A stretch of DNA of 64,000 nucleotides from Pseudomonas sp. MWU13-2100. Lineage in GTDB: Bacteria > Pseudomonadota > Gammaproteobacteria > Pseudomonadales > Pseudomonadaceae. Position 1 is the first letter of the stretch. Each line of letters opens with the position of its first letter. Under the pieces are notes generated by a model that was not told the DNA's origin, searched no databases, and saw nothing but the letters and a program-made list of their open reading frames with translations. The position numbers and the translations under genes were made by a program. Below, in pieces: positions 52,448 to 61,596 of the stretch. The stretch spans positions 1-64,000 of the forward strand of contig NZ_JALLIX010000015.1 of assembly GCF_023242365.1 (NCBI RefSeq), written 5' to 3'.

Positions 52448-53197
52448 TCAGCGCCGGCTGTCGCGGTATTGGCTGGGCGCCAGGCTGGTCAGGGCGCGGA
52501 ACTGGCGGCTGAAGGCGCTGTGGTCGGTGTAACCGCAACGCAGGGCGATTTCGGTGATCGGCAAGTCGGTGTGCAGCAACAGCCGCGAGGATTCCTCCAG
52601 ACGCGCCTTGTGGATCATCTGCCGCGGGGTGAGCTGGAACACCCGCTTGCAATGGCGCTCCAGTTGCGCCACCGAGAACCCGGCAATCGCCGTCAGTTCG
52701 GCCAGGCTGATGGGCCGGGCGAAGTGACTGCGGATATGGGCATCCACCGCGGCGAGTTTCGGGAAGGCCGGGTGGCTGGACTGCGGCAGTTGCAGATCGC
52801 GGGAGATCCCGGCGAGGCCGACGATATGGCCTTGCCGGTCATACAGCGCGAGTTTGTGGGTCAGGCACCAGATCGGCTGGTTGCCGTAATACAGGTGCAG
52901 TTCCAGTTGGTCGGCCAGCTCGCGACCGCTCGACAGCACCCGCCGATCCTGCGCGGTGTAGAGCGGGCCGAAGCGTTCCGGGAAGACCATGTCGGCGGTG
53001 CGTCCGAGCAGCTCGGCGCTTTCCTTGAAGCCGCAGCGCCGGGCCAGGGTCTGGTTGACGAAGGCGTAGCGCGCCTCGCGGTCCTTGATGAAAAACACCA
53101 CGTCCGCCAGGGTATCGAGCAGCGGCGCAATCGGCTGCAAGCTGCTCAGCAGGGTCGGCAGGTCGCAGGGTTTGAAGTGGCTGAGCGAGGCATACAT
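52448..53197 (-). CDS. AraC-family regulator with N-terminal PAS domain (LhpR-like)
   Basis: This 249-residue protein has a PAS domain at about residues 20-135 (FFIKDREARYAFVNQTLARR, then AGISRDLQLPQ) and an AraC double helix-turn-helix at 150-245 (ISLAELTAIAGFSVAQLERH and ITEIALRCGYTDHSAFSRQF). ATG 53197 gives the start; the longer frame overlaps the oxidoreductase. A regulator of this kind controls hydroxyproline genes in P. aeruginosa. Its place after the dehydrogenase genes suggests the same here. Confidence 0.83.
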   Translation of the reverse strand: MYASLSHFKPCDLPTLLSSLQPIAPLLDTLADVVFFIKDREARYAFVNQTLARRCGFKESAELLGRTADMVFPERFGPLYTAQDRRVLSSGRELADQLELHLYYGNQPIWCLTHKLALYDRQGHIVGLAGISRDLQLPQSSHPAFPKLAAVDAHIRSHFARPISLAELTAIAGFSVAQLERHCKRVFQLTPRQMIHKARLEESSRLLLHTDLPITEIALRCGYTDHSAFSRQFRALTSLAPSQYRDSRR

Positions 53198-53271
53198 GGG
53201 GCTGGAAGCCTGGGGGCGATCTTCTGGATCATAGAGGCTTGCCGCCAGGCCCGGAAGCCCCGGGCCGGCAT

Positions 53272-54528
53272 TCAGGCCGGAGGCGTGTCGTCCAGGCACA
53301 GCAAGGTCTCGATTCGCGCCGGGCTGAAGGGCGGGCGCGGCGCCGAGGGTTGCCAGCCGAACAGGTGCTGCGCGGCGGCGCCGCAGACCCGGCCCTGGCA
53401 GGCGCCCATGCCGCAGCGACTGGCCAGTTTGGCCTCGCGCCAGTCGGCGTGGGCGGCCAGTGCGGAGTAGGGCACATCTTCGCAGCGGCACACCAGCGTA
53501 TCGGCTTGGGCCAGTGACTTGAGTGACGGGTTGAGGCGGAACGTGCGGTTCAAGACCTTGGCAAAGCCCTGCCAGCGTGCCCGCAGCGGCCACAAGGCCT
53601 GGGCCTGCGGACGCTCACCGACCGCCGCGTGGCCGGCAATCGCCCCTTCGACCAGGGCCAGCTCACTGCCACCGAAACCGGTGCATTCGCCCGCCGCGTA
53701 ATGCTCGGCGCGGCTGCCGGCTTGCCAGGCATCGACCGCCAGCGCCTGACCCTCGAGGGCGTAGCCCAGGGCCTGGCCGAGCTGGGTATTGGGGATCAGG
53801 CCGAAACCGCAGGCCAGGCGATCGCAGGCCAGTTCGACGATCTTGCCCTGCTGCTGCAGGCGTACGCCTTCCAGCCGATCCGTGCCGAGGGCGGCGAGGA
53901 CATGGCTGCCGGTTCGGTAGTGGCGGTCGAACAGGCTGAACGACTGCAGCAGTTTGTCGGGCCAACGCGGCAGTTGCGCGGCGAAACCGGCGACGGTGCT
54001 TGCGCTCGCCTGTTCGGCGATGCGCAGCACCCGGGCGCCGTTGTGTTTGGCGGTCGCGGCGCTGGCCAGCAGCAGAGGGCCGCTGCCGGCGATCACCAGG
54101 CGCTCGTCCCGCACCGGCAGGCCGCCCTTGATCAGCGCCTGGAGTCCGCCGACACCGGTCACGCCGGGCAGGGTCCAGCCGGGGAAGGGCAGCAGCAGTT
54201 CACGGGCGCCGGTACACAGGATCAGTTTGTCATAGGCAATCACCCAGCCGCGTTTATCGTCCTCGACCAGCAGCTGTTTCGGCCCGGCGCAGGCAATCAC
54301 CCGGGTGCTGGCATGGCGTTGGATATTGCCGTGGCTCTCCAGTTCTTCGCGCAGACGCCGGGCTTGCTTGGCCAGCGTGGCCTGCGGCCCGTCGCGCCAG
54401 ATCTGCCCGCCGGGCAACGGGTTGTCGTCGAGGATGACGATGCGTGCGGCGCTGGGCGCGGCGGCGAGGGCGGCGGCCATGCCGGCGGGGCCGGCACCGA
54501 TGATCAGCAGGTCGGCGTATTCGCTCAT
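53272..54528 (-). CDS. D-hydroxyproline dehydrogenase, alpha (FAD/NAD-type) subunit
   Basis: This 418-residue protein has an FAD fold (LLIIGAGPAGMAAALAAAPS) and a second nucleotide site (LVIAGSGPLLLASAATAKHN). The C-terminal cysteine-rich BFD-like domain carries CRCEDVPYS and CGMGACQGRVCG for a 2Fe-2S centre. It is the SoxA/HcnB-like subunit of the heteromeric dehydrogenase. ATG and the gamma-subunit stop overlap as ATGA. It works with 54525 and 54754 to oxidise cis-4-hydroxy-D-proline at the membrane respiratory chain. Confidence 0.84.
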   Translation of the reverse strand: MSEYADLLIIGAGPAGMAAALAAAPSAARIVILDDNPLPGGQIWRDGPQATLAKQARRLREELESHGNIQRHASTRVIACAGPKQLLVEDDKRGWVIAYDKLILCTGARELLLPFPGWTLPGVTGVGGLQALIKGGLPVRDERLVIAGSGPLLLASAATAKHNGARVLRIAEQASASTVAGFAAQLPRWPDKLLQSFSLFDRHYRTGSHVLAALGTDRLEGVRLQQQGKIVELACDRLACGFGLIPNTQLGQALGYALEGQALAVDAWQAGSRAEHYAAGECTGFGGSELALVEGAIAGHAAVGERPQAQALWPLRARWQGFAKVLNRTFRLNPSLKSLAQADTLVCRCEDVPYSALAAHADWREAKLASRCGMGACQGRVCGAAAQHLFGWQPSAPRPPFSPARIETLLCLDDTPPA

Positions 54529-54761
54529 GCCCGAGTCTCCACGCGCATGCCGTCACGACAGAGGGTCTGGCAGGCCAGGCGCCGGCGGCCGTCGATGCTC
54601 ACCCGGCATTCCTGGCAAATACCCATGCCGCACAGGGGCGCGCGGCGCTGGCCGCTGACCGATGTGCGGCTGCAACCGTCGCCGCCCAGCGCCAGGGCGG
54701 CGGCGACGCTGGTCCCTTCGGCGACGCTCAGGACGTGGCCGTCCAGCAGCAATTCAGGCAT
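54525..54761 (-). CDS. D-hydroxyproline dehydrogenase, gamma (2Fe-2S) subunit
   Basis: This 78-residue ferredoxin-like protein has the cluster motif CGMGICQECRVSIDGRRRLAC (three close cysteines and a fourth after the loop), as in HcnA-type subunits. It overlaps the beta subunit upstream by 8 bp and the alpha subunit downstream by 4 bp. ATG 54761 is used; the longer frame lies in the beta gene. Confidence 0.82.
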   Translation of the reverse strand: MPELLLDGHVLSVAEGTSVAAALALGGDGCSRTSVSGQRRAPLCGMGICQECRVSIDGRRRLACQTLCRDGMRVETRA

Positions 54762-55869
54762 AAGCCGGCTCTCCCAGAAAACGTTGCGGCAGATAAGGTT
54801 GTGCGGCCAGCGGCGGTGTTTCATCGAACAGTTGTGCCACCAGCAGGTCGGCGGTGCCGGGGGCTGTTGTCACCCCCAGGCCTTCGTGCCCGACCGCCAG
54901 CCACAGGCCCTGGCGTTGCGGGTGCTGGCCCACCAGCGGCAAACCGTCAGGGCTGGCGGCGCGAAAGCCGGTCCAGGCGCGGATGCCATTGAGTTGCGCC
55001 AGCCCGGGCATGTACTCGACAGCACGCTTGAGCATTTTGGCGAGCATCCAGCCTTCGACCTGCGGGTCGCTGGTGCCGAATTGCCGCGAGGCGCCGATAA
55101 ACAGTTGCCCGGTCGGGCGCGGCTGGATATTGCACGCCGCCGAAGGACCGCTGGCGTTGTGGGCACTGGTGACGTAACCGAGTTCCACCAGGGTATGGGT
55201 GACTTTACCGGGATAGCGGTCGGTGATCAGCAAGTGGCCCTTTTTCGGCACGATCGGCAATTCCGGGCACAGTTCGCCGGCCTGGACGCCGTTGGCCAGC
55301 ACCACCGCATCGGCCTGCAGCCAGTGACCGTCGTCGAGGCGCACACGGTTGCCCTCGACTTTACTGACCCGCGCCCGGCGTTGGCTGATATTGGTGGTCT
55401 CAAGCATCCAGCGGGCTGTCGCCGGCGCATAGAGAATGCCGTCGCCATTGATCAGCAGGCCGCCTTCCAGGCCTTCGCGCAATTCGGGTTCGCGCTGGCG
55501 CAAGGTGCTGCCGCCGATCAATTCGCAGGCCACGCCCCGGGCCTGCAAGTTCAGGTATTTGCCCTGGGCCACGGCCATTTCTTCGGCATTGGCCGCCAGC
55601 CACAAGGTGCCGTTGCCACGGTAGGCGCAGGCGTCGGGCAGGCTCGCGGCCGTTTCGCGCCAGCGTTGCAGGGAGTATTGGCTGAGGGCCAGTTCGGCCG
55701 GATTGTCGTCGAGCACCAGCAAATGGCCCATGCCCGCCGCCGTCGCCCCCGCCAGGCCGGCGTCCAGCACCAGGACCTGCACGCCGCGCCGGGCCAGCGC
55801 CTGGGCACAGGCGGCGCCGACGATGCCAGCGCCGATCACGATCACATCGGCCACCCGACCCTCGTTCAC
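54754..55869 (-). CDS. lhpB: D-hydroxyproline dehydrogenase, beta (FAD) subunit
   Basis: This 371-residue D-amino-acid-oxidase-type subunit has [20 protein letters not shown] at the N-terminus, then [12 protein letters not shown] and the C-terminal [20 protein letters not shown]. The GTG at 55869 overlaps the epimerase stop as GTGA, and this coupling decides the start. It holds the substrate FAD. The complex converts cis-4-hydroxy-D-proline to pyrroline-4-hydroxy-2-carboxylate, the substrate of the deaminase at 45041. Confidence 0.85.
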   Translation of the reverse strand: MNEGRVADVIVIGAGIVGAACAQALARRGVQVLVLDAGLAGATAAGMGHLLVLDDNPAELALSQYSLQRWRETAASLPDACAYRGNGTLWLAANAEEMAVAQGKYLNLQARGVACELIGGSTLRQREPELREGLEGGLLINGDGILYAPATARWMLETTNISQRRARVSKVEGNRVRLDDGHWLQADAVVLANGVQAGELCPELPIVPKKGHLLITDRYPGKVTHTLVELGYVTSAHNASGPSAACNIQPRPTGQLFIGASRQFGTSDPQVEGWMLAKMLKRAVEYMPGLAQLNGIRAWTGFRAASPDGLPLVGQHPQRQGLWLAVGHEGLGVTTAPGTADLLVAQLFDETPPLAAQPYLPQRFLGEPAYA

Positions 55870-56798
55870 GGGCGAATGCCCCAGGCGAAGGGGTCGTCCT
55901 GTTCGATGATCAGGCTGGCCTCGGCGCTGATAAAGGCCCGGCCACGAATGGTCGGCACGATGCGCTCGCCCTGACGCTCGTAGGAGCCCTCGAACTCGCT
56001 GCCGATCACACTGGCCTGCCGCCAGATCTGCCCCGGTTGCAACTTGTCGTCGGCCGCCAGGCACGCCAGTTTGGCGCTGGTGCCGGTGCCACAGGGGGAG
56101 CGGTCGTAAGCCTTGCCGGGACAGAGGACGAAGTTGCGGCTGTCGGCGTGGGCGTCAGCGGCGAACAGCTCGATATGATCGATCAGCCCGCCATCTTCAC
56201 CACGAATGCCCTGGGCCTCCAGGGCTTGCTGGACGGCGAAGGTATAGGCGGTCAGCGCCTCGAGATTGTCGCCGGCGATGTCCAGGCCATGCTCGGCCAT
56301 CAGGAAAAACCAGTTGCCGCCCCAGGCGATATCGCCAACCACCTCGCCGAGGCCCGGCACTTCCAGCGCCAGGGCTTTCTGGTAGCGATAGGCCGGGACG
56401 TTGCGCACGCTCACCGAACGGTCTTCGTGCAAGGTCGCCTGCACCGTGCCCACCGGCGTCTCGATGCTATGAGTGCCGGGGCCGATCCGGCCCAGGTGCG
56501 CCAGCGAGGCCACCAGACCGATGGTGCCGTGGCCGCACATGCCGAGGTAGCCGCTGTTGTTGAAGAAAATCACCCCGGCACAGGCGCTCGGGTCCACCGG
56601 CTCGCAGAGCAGGGCACCGACCAGCACATCGCTGCCCCGTGGTTCGAGCACGCAGGCTGCGCGCCACTGGTCATGCTGTTCGGCCAGCCGCTGCCGACGC
56701 TCGGCCATGCTGCCGTGGCCCAGATCAGGGAAGCCGGCGGTCACCAGGCGGGTGGGTTCGCCGCCGGTGTGGGAGTCGATCACGCTGATGCGTTTCAT
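55866..56798 (-). CDS. lhpA: 4-Hydroxyproline 2-epimerase
   Basis: This 310-residue proline-racemase fold protein has both catalytic cysteines: [11 protein letters not shown] (C88) and [16 protein letters not shown] (about 236). It has the N-terminal [13 protein letters not shown] motif. It interconverts trans-4-hydroxy-L-proline and cis-4-hydroxy-D-proline. It is the first gene of the lhpA-lhpB-gamma-alpha unit, 114 bp after the GntR gene, and may be co-transcribed with it. Confidence 0.9.
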   Translation of the reverse strand: MKRISVIDSHTGGEPTRLVTAGFPDLGHGSMAERRQRLAEQHDQWRAACVLEPRGSDVLVGALLCEPVDPSACAGVIFFNNSGYLGMCGHGTIGLVASLAHLGRIGPGTHSIETPVGTVQATLHEDRSVSVRNVPAYRYQKALALEVPGLGEVVGDIAWGGNWFFLMAEHGLDIAGDNLEALTAYTFAVQQALEAQGIRGEDGGLIDHIELFAADAHADSRNFVLCPGKAYDRSPCGTGTSAKLACLAADDKLQPGQIWRQASVIGSEFEGSYERQGERIVPTIRGRAFISAEASLIIEQDDPFAWGIRP

Positions 56799-56912
56799 GG
56801 GAGGGCCACGTCCATTCCGATAAGTGAAGGACAGAGTGGCCTGGAGAGGGGGGTGTCGGCTTGAGGGTTTTAACCGGTGCCGATGACGAAATCGGCACAG
56901 TGGATCATGCCG

Positions 56913-57584
56913 TCAGTGGCTGTGGGGCAGGTGCTCGAACAGGGTCTTGCAGACGCCGGCAATGTGTTCGTCGAGCAGCTTCACCGCGCGATCCACGTCG
57001 CCCGCGCGACAGGCCGCGAGAATCTCCCGGTGTTCGTGATCGGCGCGCTCCTTGCCGGCGGAAAGGCTCATCTGCATGCGCAGGTAGCGTTCCAGCTTGT
57101 CGTTGACCGAGCGGATCAGGCCGACCAGGAACGGCCGTTGCGCCGGTTCGTAGAGGCAGGCGTGCAGCTCCCAGTTGAGTTCGGCCCAGCGGCCGACGTC
57201 ATCTTCGCCGATAAATTCCTGGCAGATGCGTTCGGCCCGGGCGAAGGTTTCCTCGGTCATGTTCGGAATCGCCAGGCGCAGCACCTTGTCTTCCAGCAGC
57301 ATGCGCACTTCGAACATCTGCGCCAGTTCCGCATCCGACACCCGTGTGACCATCGCCCCGCGATTGCGCTGGAACATCACCAGGCCTTCGGCTTCCAGGC
57401 GCTTGAGGGCCTCGCGCACCGGGATCTTGCTGACGTTGAACTGCCGGGCGATATCATCCTGGCGAATTGGCTCATCCTCGGCGAAATGCCCGGCGACAAT
57501 GGCGTCGCGCAGATGACGGGTGATGATTTCCGACGTCGAAGGCGAGTTGCCGAGGTCGGGAGCGTTGAGTTTTGGTAGGGCCAC
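56913..57584 (-). CDS. GntR-family (FadR subfamily) regulator of hydroxyproline genes
   Basis: The 223-residue protein VALPKLNAPDLGNSPSTSEI… has a winged helix (EPIRQDDIARQFNVSKIPVREAL) and an FCD domain with ligand histidines (ELHACLYEPAQR, then DHEHREILAACRAGD). I start at GTG 57584 because an operator at 57615-57628 lies inside the longer ATG 57683 reading, which also lacks a ribosome site. It probably represses the deaminase and transporter operons through the ATTTCGTATACGATAT sites and its own promoter through the related one. Confidence 0.82.
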   Translation of the reverse strand: MALPKLNAPDLGNSPSTSEIITRHLRDAIVAGHFAEDEPIRQDDIARQFNVSKIPVREALKRLEAEGLVMFQRNRGAMVTRVSDAELAQMFEVRMLLEDKVLRLAIPNMTEETFARAERICQEFIGEDDVGRWAELNWELHACLYEPAQRPFLVGLIRSVNDKLERYLRMQMSLSAGKERADHEHREILAACRAGDVDRAVKLLDEHIAGVCKTLFEHLPHSH

Positions 57585-57614
57585 GGTTCTGATCGTTCGC
57601 AATGAGTTGTGCAG

Positions 57615-57628
57615 ATGGTATACGAAAT
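57615..57628. promoter_or_regulatory. GntR-type operator, autoregulatory
   Basis: ATGGTATACGAAAT is, on the other strand, ATTTCGTATACCAT, differing at one core position from the two strong sites. It lies about 30-45 bp before the chosen GTG start. Confidence 0.68.
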
Positions 57629-57683
57629 TTTCTTGCTGTTCCTTGGTGATGGTGCGGACGGTCACGCCAGTGGGGCACGCCAT

Positions 57684-59171
57684 CTAGCTGGCGATGGCCT
57701 TCGCCGCCTGCGCCAAACGCCGTGTGGCCTCGCGGATTTCATCCCGATCCAGTGAGGCAAAACCCAAGCGTAATGCATTCTCCGCTTGGTCCGTGGGCGC
57801 GAACTGGCGACTGTTACGCACCACCAGGTCGAACTCCAGGGCCTTCTCCACCAGTTGGCCGACGTTTATTTCGTCGGCGAAACGGACCCACAGCGCCAGG
57901 CCGCCCTCGGGCTCTTGCACTGAAATGCGCTCGCCAAAACCCTCCAGCAGGCAACGCTGGAGGATTTCACGACGCTGCCGGTATTCCTTCGAAACCCGGC
58001 GCAGGTGCTTTTTCAGTTCACCGTCATTGATCAGGTCCGCCAGCATTTGCTGCGACACCGCGTCACCATGGCCGAGGGTCAGCGCGGCGTTGCGGTTAAG
58101 CAGCTCGATCACATTGCTGGGCGCGACCACATAGCTGCAGCGGAAGGTCGAGCCCAGCGACTTGGACAGCGAGCCGATATAAATCACATGGCGCTGGGCA
58201 CTGTCACTGGCCAGGGGCAGGTAGGGGCGACCGTCAAAGTGATACTCGTAGTCGTAGTCTTCCTCGATCACGCAGAAATCATGCTGTCTGGCCAAGGCCA
58301 GCAGCTGCTGTCGACGCCCGGCATGCAGGCTGACGGTGGTGGGGAACTGGTGATGGGGTGTGAGATAGATCATCCGCACCTTGTGCAGCCGGCACAGCGC
58401 GTCGATCTGATCGACCCGGCAGCCTTCGCTGTCCAGGTCCACGGTCACCAGGCGCGCGCCCAGTTTACGGAAGATCTCCCACGCCGGCGGATAGCTCAGG
58501 CGCTCCACCAGCACCACGTCACCGGGCTCCAGCAGCGCGCTGGCGGTCAGGTACAGCGACATTTGCACGCCCTGGGTCAGGCAGATATGTTCGGCCTCGA
58601 CGGCCAGGCCGCGATTGTTACGCAGCATCTCGGCCAGCGCCCGGCGCAGCGCATGACTGGTGCCGTCGCTGCCGTGCCGCACGGTGTTGGACACAAAGCT
58701 CTTGCGCAGCGCGTTGCGGTAATAGCGATGCAGGACGGCTTGCGGCAGCAGGCGGTGGTCACAGGCGCCGTTGTCGAAGAACAGCGCGCCGGGATGCTGT
58801 TGCAGTGCCGTCGCCTGCGGGCTCGGGCTGAAATACGCGACGGTGGGTTGGGCCCGCAGTTCCAGGGCGAAGGATGGCGGGGCGTTGCGGGCCGTGGCGA
58901 TGGGCGCCAGTTGTGCATTGACGAAGGTGCCCCGGCGCGCTTCGCTGACCAGCCAGCCCTTGGTCATGGCCTCTTCATAGGCCAGGATCACGGTCTTGCG
59001 GTTGACGTCGAGCAACCGCGCCATTTCCCGGGTCCCGGGCAGCAAGGTCCCGGGCGTGAGGCGCCCGTCGACAATTGCGGTGACCAGGCCTTCGACAATC
59101 CGACGGTAGGACGCCTGAGTCTCGCGTCCCTCCAGGTTGAGCAAGGGCCGCCATTTACGCATCTGGACCAT
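57684..59171 (-). CDS. MocR-type (GntR/aminotransferase) transcriptional regulator
   Basis: This 495-residue protein has an N-terminal GntR winged helix (residues 15-80, LLPGTREMARLLDVNRKTVI, then AYEEAMTKGWL) joined to a class-I aminotransferase-like domain (120-480). The latter has the PLP-phosphate and Schiff-base region IYIGSLSKSLGSTFRCSY. MocR proteins bind PLP and sense amines or amino acids. It is divergent from 59250, with inverted TGGACC-type half sites between them, so it probably controls the fusion enzyme. Confidence 0.87.
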   Translation of the reverse strand: MVQMRKWRPLLNLEGRETQASYRRIVEGLVTAIVDGRLTPGTLLPGTREMARLLDVNRKTVILAYEEAMTKGWLVSEARRGTFVNAQLAPIATARNAPPSFALELRAQPTVAYFSPSPQATALQQHPGALFFDNGACDHRLLPQAVLHRYYRNALRKSFVSNTVRHGSDGTSHALRRALAEMLRNNRGLAVEAEHICLTQGVQMSLYLTASALLEPGDVVLVERLSYPPAWEIFRKLGARLVTVDLDSEGCRVDQIDALCRLHKVRMIYLTPHHQFPTTVSLHAGRRQQLLALARQHDFCVIEEDYDYEYHFDGRPYLPLASDSAQRHVIYIGSLSKSLGSTFRCSYVVAPSNVIELLNRNAALTLGHGDAVSQQMLADLINDGELKKHLRRVSKEYRQRREILQRCLLEGFGERISVQEPEGGLALWVRFADEINVGQLVEKALEFDLVVRNSRQFAPTDQAENALRLGFASLDRDEIREATRRLAQAAKAIAS

Positions 59172-59207
59172 CTGAATTATCCAAAACTGGAGGTTCTAAT
59201 GGTCCTA
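59163..59207. promoter_or_regulatory. Candidate MocR operator
   Basis: CTGGACCAT, ACTGGAGGTT and ATGGTCCTA give two inverted GGACCAT/ATGGTCC arms (59165-59171 and 59199-59205) and a central TCCA-AAAC-TGGA dyad (59180-59191). Multiple spaced half sites are typical of MocR regulators. Confidence 0.55.
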
Positions 59208-59249
59208 GTCTAACGCAACAATTGGCGCTCATTCAGCTCCGAGGTCCTT

Positions 59250-60920
59250 ATGAACGCACGTCATGTCATCGAGTTGTCGCCCTCGGGCAAAACCTTCGAA
59301 GCCGGTGAAGAGTTGTTGCTCGATGCCATGCTTGCCAGCGGCCTGTCGGTGCCGTTCTCCTGCCGTCGCGGGGCCTGCGGTTCGTGCAAGGTCAAGGTGG
59401 TGGCGGGGCAGTACCGTGACAAGCTCCTGGCTGCGGATGCCCCGGCACCGTCCTACCCGCTCGCCGCCGATGAAATGCTCCTGTGCCAGAGCCATGCCTG
59501 TGCCGATATGCGCCTGGAAATCCCCGGCTGGTCGCTGGACACTCCCACGCTGGAAATCCCCGTGCGGGTCCTGGGCAAGCGCGCACTGAGCGTTGATATC
59601 ACCGAGCTGGTGCTGATGCCGGAAACGACGGTGCCGCTTGAGGTCCGCGCCGGTCAGTACGTCAGGTTTCGCCTCGACGATGGTGACAGCCGTTGCTTCT
59701 CGATTGCCAATCTCCCGGCGCAAGAGGGCGGCCGACTGGTCTTTCATATTCGCCGGGTCCCTGGCGGAGTGTTTTCCGAACAGGTCCTGGCGACGCTGGA
59801 CGTCGGTCAGGCGTTGACCCTGGAGGGCCCATTGGGTGCCTGTACCTGGCAGCACGAGGACGCTCGCCCCCTGGTGCTGTTTGCCAGCGGAACCGGTTAT
59901 GCCGGGATCAAGCCGCTGCTGCTGACCGCACTGGCCCGTGGTGCCGAGGTGACGCTGTACTGGGGCGGCTCGCAGCCCATGGATTTTTACGACCGCCAGT
60001 TCCTGGACCAGGCGTGCACCGAGCAGCGTGGTTTTTCCTGGCACCCGGTGCTGTCATCAGAGGCCCGGGTGCAGCAGGTGGCCTTTACGCAGGCGCATCC
60101 TTGGGCGGCGGTCCAGGTCTATGCCTGCGGTAACGGCGCGATGATCCGCGATGTCCGCGAGCACTGTCTCGCGGCGGGCGTGCCGGGGCATCGGTTTGTC
60201 GCGGAAGCTTTTGTGCCCAGCGGCCTGTCGCTGCCCGAGTCGACGCTCAAACCGCTGGATCCGCTCTGGGAAAAAGTCGGTCCGCGCTATTCCCTGGACG
60301 GCATGTTGGCCGCCCGCGAGCAATCGGTCCGGGCCTTGGCCTCGATCACCAGCCAGCTGCGGGTCGGCATGACCACCGCCGAGGCCCTTGAGATGGCCAA
60401 TCAGCAGTTGCAGGCGATGGGCGCGTCCCACACCTGGCATCCGACCTATATCCGTTTTGGCGACGATACCGTGCGCACGCCACGCCAGGGCATCGATCCG
60501 CAACGCAAGCTGCGCGCAACCGATATCGCGGTGGTCGATCTCGGTCCGGTGTGGGACGGTTATGAAGGCGATTATGGCGACACCTTCGTGTTCGGTGAGG
60601 ATCCGTTGCACCGGGCGTGCGTCAAGGCCTTGCATGAGGTGTTCGACGAAACCCGCGAGGCCTGGCACCAGGGGCTGACCGGTCGCGAGCTGTATGACTT
60701 CGCCGAACGCAGCGCCGCCTCGAAGGGCTGGCGGCTGGAGCGCAACCTGGCCGGGCACCGCATCGCCGATTTTCCCCACGCCTTGTTCGGGCAGGAGAAG
60801 CTGGCCGAGCTCGAGATCGTGCCGAGCGAGATGGTCTGGGTCCTGGAGATCCAGCTATGCCATCCCACCGAAGCGGTGGGGGCGTTCTTCGAGGATATCC
60901 TGATCGGTGAGGGTCGCTGA
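59250..60920 (+). CDS. Ferredoxin/flavoprotein reductase fused to an M24 (creatinase/prolidase-like) peptidase domain
   Basis: This 556-residue protein has three parts. Residues 1-95 are a plant-type 2Fe-2S domain (C38, C43, C46, C79). Residues 100-330 are a ferredoxin-reductase module with RCFSIAN (148-154) for FAD, SGTGYAGIKP (213-222) and CGNGAM (293) for NAD. Residues 350-556 are an M24 metallohydrolase half with candidate metal ligands D430, D441, H503, E533 and E548. M24 domains cleave Xaa-Pro bonds or creatine-like substrates. Fusion to an oxygenase-type reductase is very unusual and no oxygenase partner is adjacent. GAGGTCC precedes the ATG and the divergent MocR gene probably regulates it. 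Sequencing error is unlikely: all motifs are in one frame. Confidence 0.82.
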   Translation: MNARHVIELSPSGKTFEAGEELLLDAMLASGLSVPFSCRRGACGSCKVKVVAGQYRDKLLAADAPAPSYPLAADEMLLCQSHACADMRLEIPGWSLDTPTLEIPVRVLGKRALSVDITELVLMPETTVPLEVRAGQYVRFRLDDGDSRCFSIANLPAQEGGRLVFHIRRVPGGVFSEQVLATLDVGQALTLEGPLGACTWQHEDARPLVLFASGTGYAGIKPLLLTALARGAEVTLYWGGSQPMDFYDRQFLDQACTEQRGFSWHPVLSSEARVQQVAFTQAHPWAAVQVYACGNGAMIRDVREHCLAAGVPGHRFVAEAFVPSGLSLPESTLKPLDPLWEKVGPRYSLDGMLAAREQSVRALASITSQLRVGMTTAEALEMANQQLQAMGASHTWHPTYIRFGDDTVRTPRQGIDPQRKLRATDIAVVDLGPVWDGYEGDYGDTFVFGEDPLHRACVKALHEVFDETREAWHQGLTGRELYDFAERSAASKGWRLERNLAGHRIADFPHALFGQEKLAELEIVPSEMVWVLEIQLCHPTEAVGAFFEDILIGEGR

Positions 60921-60960
60921 TGGCTGTCACCCTTTTGCGTTCAAGCGCAAACCGCCGATT

Positions 60961-61596
60961 TTAGCGCCGCCCCTCGAAGGCCATGCGCACGGCCAAGCCG
61001 GTGAGCACCGTGCTCATCAGCCAGCGTTGCACGATCTGCCACACTGGCCTGTTGGCGAGAAAGGCCGCGATGGAGCCGGCCATGATGGCAATCAACGCGT
61101 TGACGCTCACGCTGATGACGATCTGGGTAAAGCCGAGTGCAAGGGATTGCGTCAGCACGCTGTCGTGGCCGACGGGGTCGATGAATTGGGGCAACAATGA
61201 CAAATACATGACCGCGACTTTGGGATTCAACAGGTTGGTGACAAAGCCCATGGTGAACAGCTTGCGCGGGCTGTCCTTGGGCAGGTCGCGCACCTGAAAT
61301 GGCGAGCGGCCACCGGGTTTGACCGCCTGCCAGGCCAGGTAGAGCAGGTAGAGCGCGCCGCCGAGGCGCAGGACATCATAGGCGTAGGGAACCGCCAGGA
61401 GCAGGGCGGTGATGCCCAATGCGGCGCAAAACATGTAGACGACGAAACCCAAGGCCACGCCGCCCAGGGAAATCAGTCCGGCCATGCGGCCCTGGCAGAT
61501 CGACCGCGAGATGAGGTAGATCATGTTCGGCCCGGGAGTCAGCACCATGCCGAGTGAGATCAGGCCGTAGGCAAGCAGGTTGGACAGTTCGGGCAT
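60961..61596 (-). CDS. LysE family amino-acid exporter
   Basis: This 211-residue six-helix protein has LTPGPNMIYLISRSICQGRM near residues 18-37, GGALYLLYLAWQAVKPGG and FVTNLLNPKVAVMYLSLLPQFI. It is convergent with the fusion gene. It may export amino acids produced by it, but no evidence fixes the substrate. AGGAGC precedes the ATG. Confidence 0.86.
   Translation of the reverse strand: MPELSNLLAYGLISLGMVLTPGPNMIYLISRSICQGRMAGLISLGGVALGFVVYMFCAALGITALLLAVPYAYDVLRLGGALYLLYLAWQAVKPGGRSPFQVRDLPKDSPRKLFTMGFVTNLLNPKVAVMYLSLLPQFIDPVGHDSVLTQSLALGFTQIVISVSVNALIAIMAGSIAAFLANRPVWQIVQRWLMSTVLTGLAVRMAFEGRR

Noticed and set aside
53629..55974. A 781-codon rightward open frame
   Set aside because: It is the antisense shadow of the D-hydroxyproline dehydrogenase genes, whose motifs and overlaps are all on the other strand. 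Its translation is Gln/Ala/Gly/His-rich without any fold.
58005..59213. A 402-codon rightward frame
   Set aside because: Antisense to the MocR regulator, whose winged helix and PLP motifs are unmistakable.
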